Part shown: one piece after another, positions 12,558-14,095 of the stretch
Layout of the letters: each line of letters opens with the position of its first letter
Position numbering within the stretch: the stretch's first letter is position 1
Source of the DNA: DASQUK01 sp046723645
GTDB lineage: Bacteria > Actinomycetota > Acidimicrobiia > Acidimicrobiales > VFJN01
DNA: 14,095 nucleotides
Direction of reading: 5' to 3'
NCBI GenBank assembly: GCA_046723645.1
Contig: JBKOUY010000028.1
Location: forward strand, 1 to 14,095
Made by a program: the position numbers and the translations under genes
Notes under the pieces: model-generated
Seen by the model: the letters and a program-made list of their open reading frames with translations, nothing else
The model's database searches: none
What the model was told of the DNA's origin: nothing

Positions 12558-14095
12558 ATGCGACGTGTGTGGGCCTGGATGGGCCTCAACTTCGGCAAGC
12601 ACGCCGGGATCGTCGGCGCCATCGGCCTGGCCATAACCCTGGTACTGGGCCTGGGGGCGACCAAGCTCGACTTCGCCACGGGCCAGGACTCGTACCTCAA
12701 CAAGGACGACCAGGTCTACAAGGACAACGTCGCCTACCAGGACCTGTTCGGCGGCCAGGCCATGCTCACCCTGTTCAGCATGGAGGGCGGGCGAGACGTC
12801 GTCGATCTCTTCACGCCCGAGAACATCGAGCACATGCAGCAGGTCGACGAGCAGCTCCACCAGACCGAGGGCGTCGAATCGGTCGTCACCCCGCTGACCG
12901 CCCTGCAGTTCACGCAGAACCTGGCGGTGAGCGACACTGGCGACCCGACCCAGAGCGTCGCCGGTCAGGCGCTGCTCAACGCCCGCGAGCGTGAGCCCGA
13001 CCCCGCGGCGAAGGAGGTCCGGGCCGCCGATGCGTTCACGACCCTGCAGCGGCTCGACGCGGTGCCCGAGGACCAGCGCACGCTCGACAACCCCGAGTGG
13101 ATCCGGTTCCTGCTGTTCGACAACCGGGACGAGATCCGCAAGTCGCTGCGCCCGTTCTTCCCCGACGAGTCGCACGCGCAGATGGTGACCCGGCTGGTGG
13201 GCAACGCGTCGCTCGAAGACGAGGGCACGGCGAGCGAGCGGGTGCAGGACATCACCCTGGCCGAGCCGTTCGAACGGGCCGATGTGACCTCGACGGGCGC
13301 CCCGGTCTTGCTCAAGGACCTCAACGACTACCTGCGCGGCGGCATGCTGACCCTGGGCGCCATCGCCGTGGGGATCATGGTCGTGATCCTGTGGCTGCTG
13401 TTCAGGGTCCGCTGGCGGCTTTTGCCGCTGGCGGTGATCCTCGTGGGGCTGGTCTGGGCGTTCGGCCTCGCCGGGTACCTCGGCATCCCGTTGTCGGTGG
13501 TAACGATCGCCGGGCTGCCGGTCATGTTGGGGGTGGGCATCGACTACGCGATCCAGATGCACTCCCGGGTCGAGGAAGAGGTGGTGATCGACCGGGCCGC
13601 CCATCCGATCCAGGAAGCATCGGTCAACCTCGGGCCGGCGCTGCTGGTCGTCACCTTCGACGCCGTGTTCGCCTTCTTGGCGCTGCGGTTCGCTCGGGTG
13701 CCCATGATCCGGGACTTCGGCCTGCTGCTGGCGGTGGGCATCGCCGTCATCTGCGTCGCCAGCATCGTCCTGCCGCTGGCGACCCTCGGCGTCCGCGAGT
13801 ACCGCTCGCCCACGAAGGGCAAGGACTTCAGCCACGGCAACCTGGCGCGGCTCGTCGTCTGGCTCGGCAGCCTGCCGACCCGCCTGGCGGTCCCGATCGC
13901 GGTGGCGAGTGCCGCCGTGTTCGCCGGCGGGATCCTCGTCGAGGACGACCTGACCATCCAGAGCGATCCCGAGCAGTGGGTCAACCAGGACAGCCAGGTC
14001 ATCCACGACATCGACACGGTCAAGCGCGAGACCGGGTCGTCGGCCGAGCTCGGCATCTTCGTCGAGTCCGACGACATCTTCAGCGACGAGACCGC
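12558..14095 (+). CDS. RND/MMPL-family membrane transporter (3' partial)
   Basis: The ATG at 12558 opens a frame that runs off the window after 512 codons with no stop. After a first helix (about 17-36) comes a large outer domain to about residue 255. A helix cluster (about 262-420) follows, with the RND/MMPL signature GVGIDYAIQMHSR (D329 in GIDYA, the expected proton-relay region) and then FAFLALRFARVPMIRDFG. A new helix begins near 440 and a second outer domain starts (EQWVNQDSQV), so this is a two-repeat RND exporter about half seen. The family uses the proton gradient to move lipids, hopanoids or drugs. Substrate is unknown. GGGAG lies about 13 nt upstream, which is rather far; AAGAG abuts the ATG. 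The antisense open frame over this region is a composition artefact. Confidence 0.9.
   Translation, partial: MRRVWAWMGLNFGKHAGIVGAIGLAITLVLGLGATKLDFATGQDSYLNKDDQVYKDNVAYQDLFGGQAMLTLFSMEGGRDVVDLFTPENIEHMQQVDEQLHQTEGVESVVTPLTALQFTQNLAVSDTGDPTQSVAGQALLNAREREPDPAAKEVRAADAFTTLQRLDAVPEDQRTLDNPEWIRFLLFDNRDEIRKSLRPFFPDESHAQMVTRLVGNASLEDEGTASERVQDITLAEPFERADVTSTGAPVLLKDLNDYLRGGMLTLGAIAVGIMVVILWLLFRVRWRLLPLAVILVGLVWAFGLAGYLGIPLSVVTIAGLPVMLGVGIDYAIQMHSRVEEEVVIDRAAHPIQEASVNLGPALLVVTFDAVFAFLALRFARVPMIRDFGLLLAVGIAVICVASIVLPLATLGVREYRSPTKGKDFSHGNLARLVVWLGSLPTRLAVPIAVASAAVFAGGILVEDDLTIQSDPEQWVNQDSQVIHDIDTVKRETGSSAELGIFVESDDIFSDET

Noticed and set aside
12480..14006. Long open frame on the - strand (508 codons)
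   Set aside because: It lies antisense to the RND/MMPL gene, whose frame has clear family motifs. The product is dominated by His/Asp/Gln/Arg/Gly as expected from the complement of a GC-biased gene, and it has no recognisable domain.

Overview
The window is very GC-rich (about 70 % by eye) with the strong GC third-position bias of a high-GC Gram-positive. Gene content points to an Actinomycetota genome. A caa3-type oxidase (cytochrome c fused to subunit II) with an actinobacterial CtaF-like protein suggests a deep lineage such as Acidimicrobiia rather than Mycobacteriales or Streptomyces. That placement is inference; no rRNA gene is present to confirm it.

Positions 1-7667 (+ strand) hold an aerobic terminal oxidase locus in two blocks. 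The first (1-3533) has a 5'-cut subunit I homologue, a subunit III homologue, an enlarged CtaF (subunit IV)-like membrane protein, and then a normal-looking CtaC with CuA site and C-terminal cytochrome c. The first three look like a second oxidase set whose subunit I has lost every visible heme and CuB ligand. After a 97-bp gap containing a 13-codon mini-ORF, the second block (3631-7667) gives catalytically complete CtaD, CtaE, a COX4-type subunit IV and the assembly factor CtaG, with short gaps or overlaps. Electrons would enter through the CtaC heme c and CuA, pass to heme a and the heme a3/CuB centre of CtaD, and reduce O2 with proton pumping; CtaG serves CuB insertion.

Positions 7673-11064 (- strand) converge on the oxidase locus. 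In transcription order they hold a LysE/RhtB-type exporter, an ABC ATPase overlapping its ABC-2 permease, and a short-chain dehydrogenase resembling the retinol-dehydrogenase/WWOX group.

Positions 11137-14095 (+ strand) hold serS (seryl-tRNA synthetase), apparently without a Shine-Dalgarno site, and the first 512 codons of an MMPL/RND-family membrane protein that runs off the window.

No tRNA, rRNA, CRISPR array, insertion sequence or phage gene was seen. No gene-free stretch exceeds about 125 bp. The most notable item is the metal-ligand-free subunit I and its companion subunits, kept intact upstream of, and overlapping into, the working oxidase operon.
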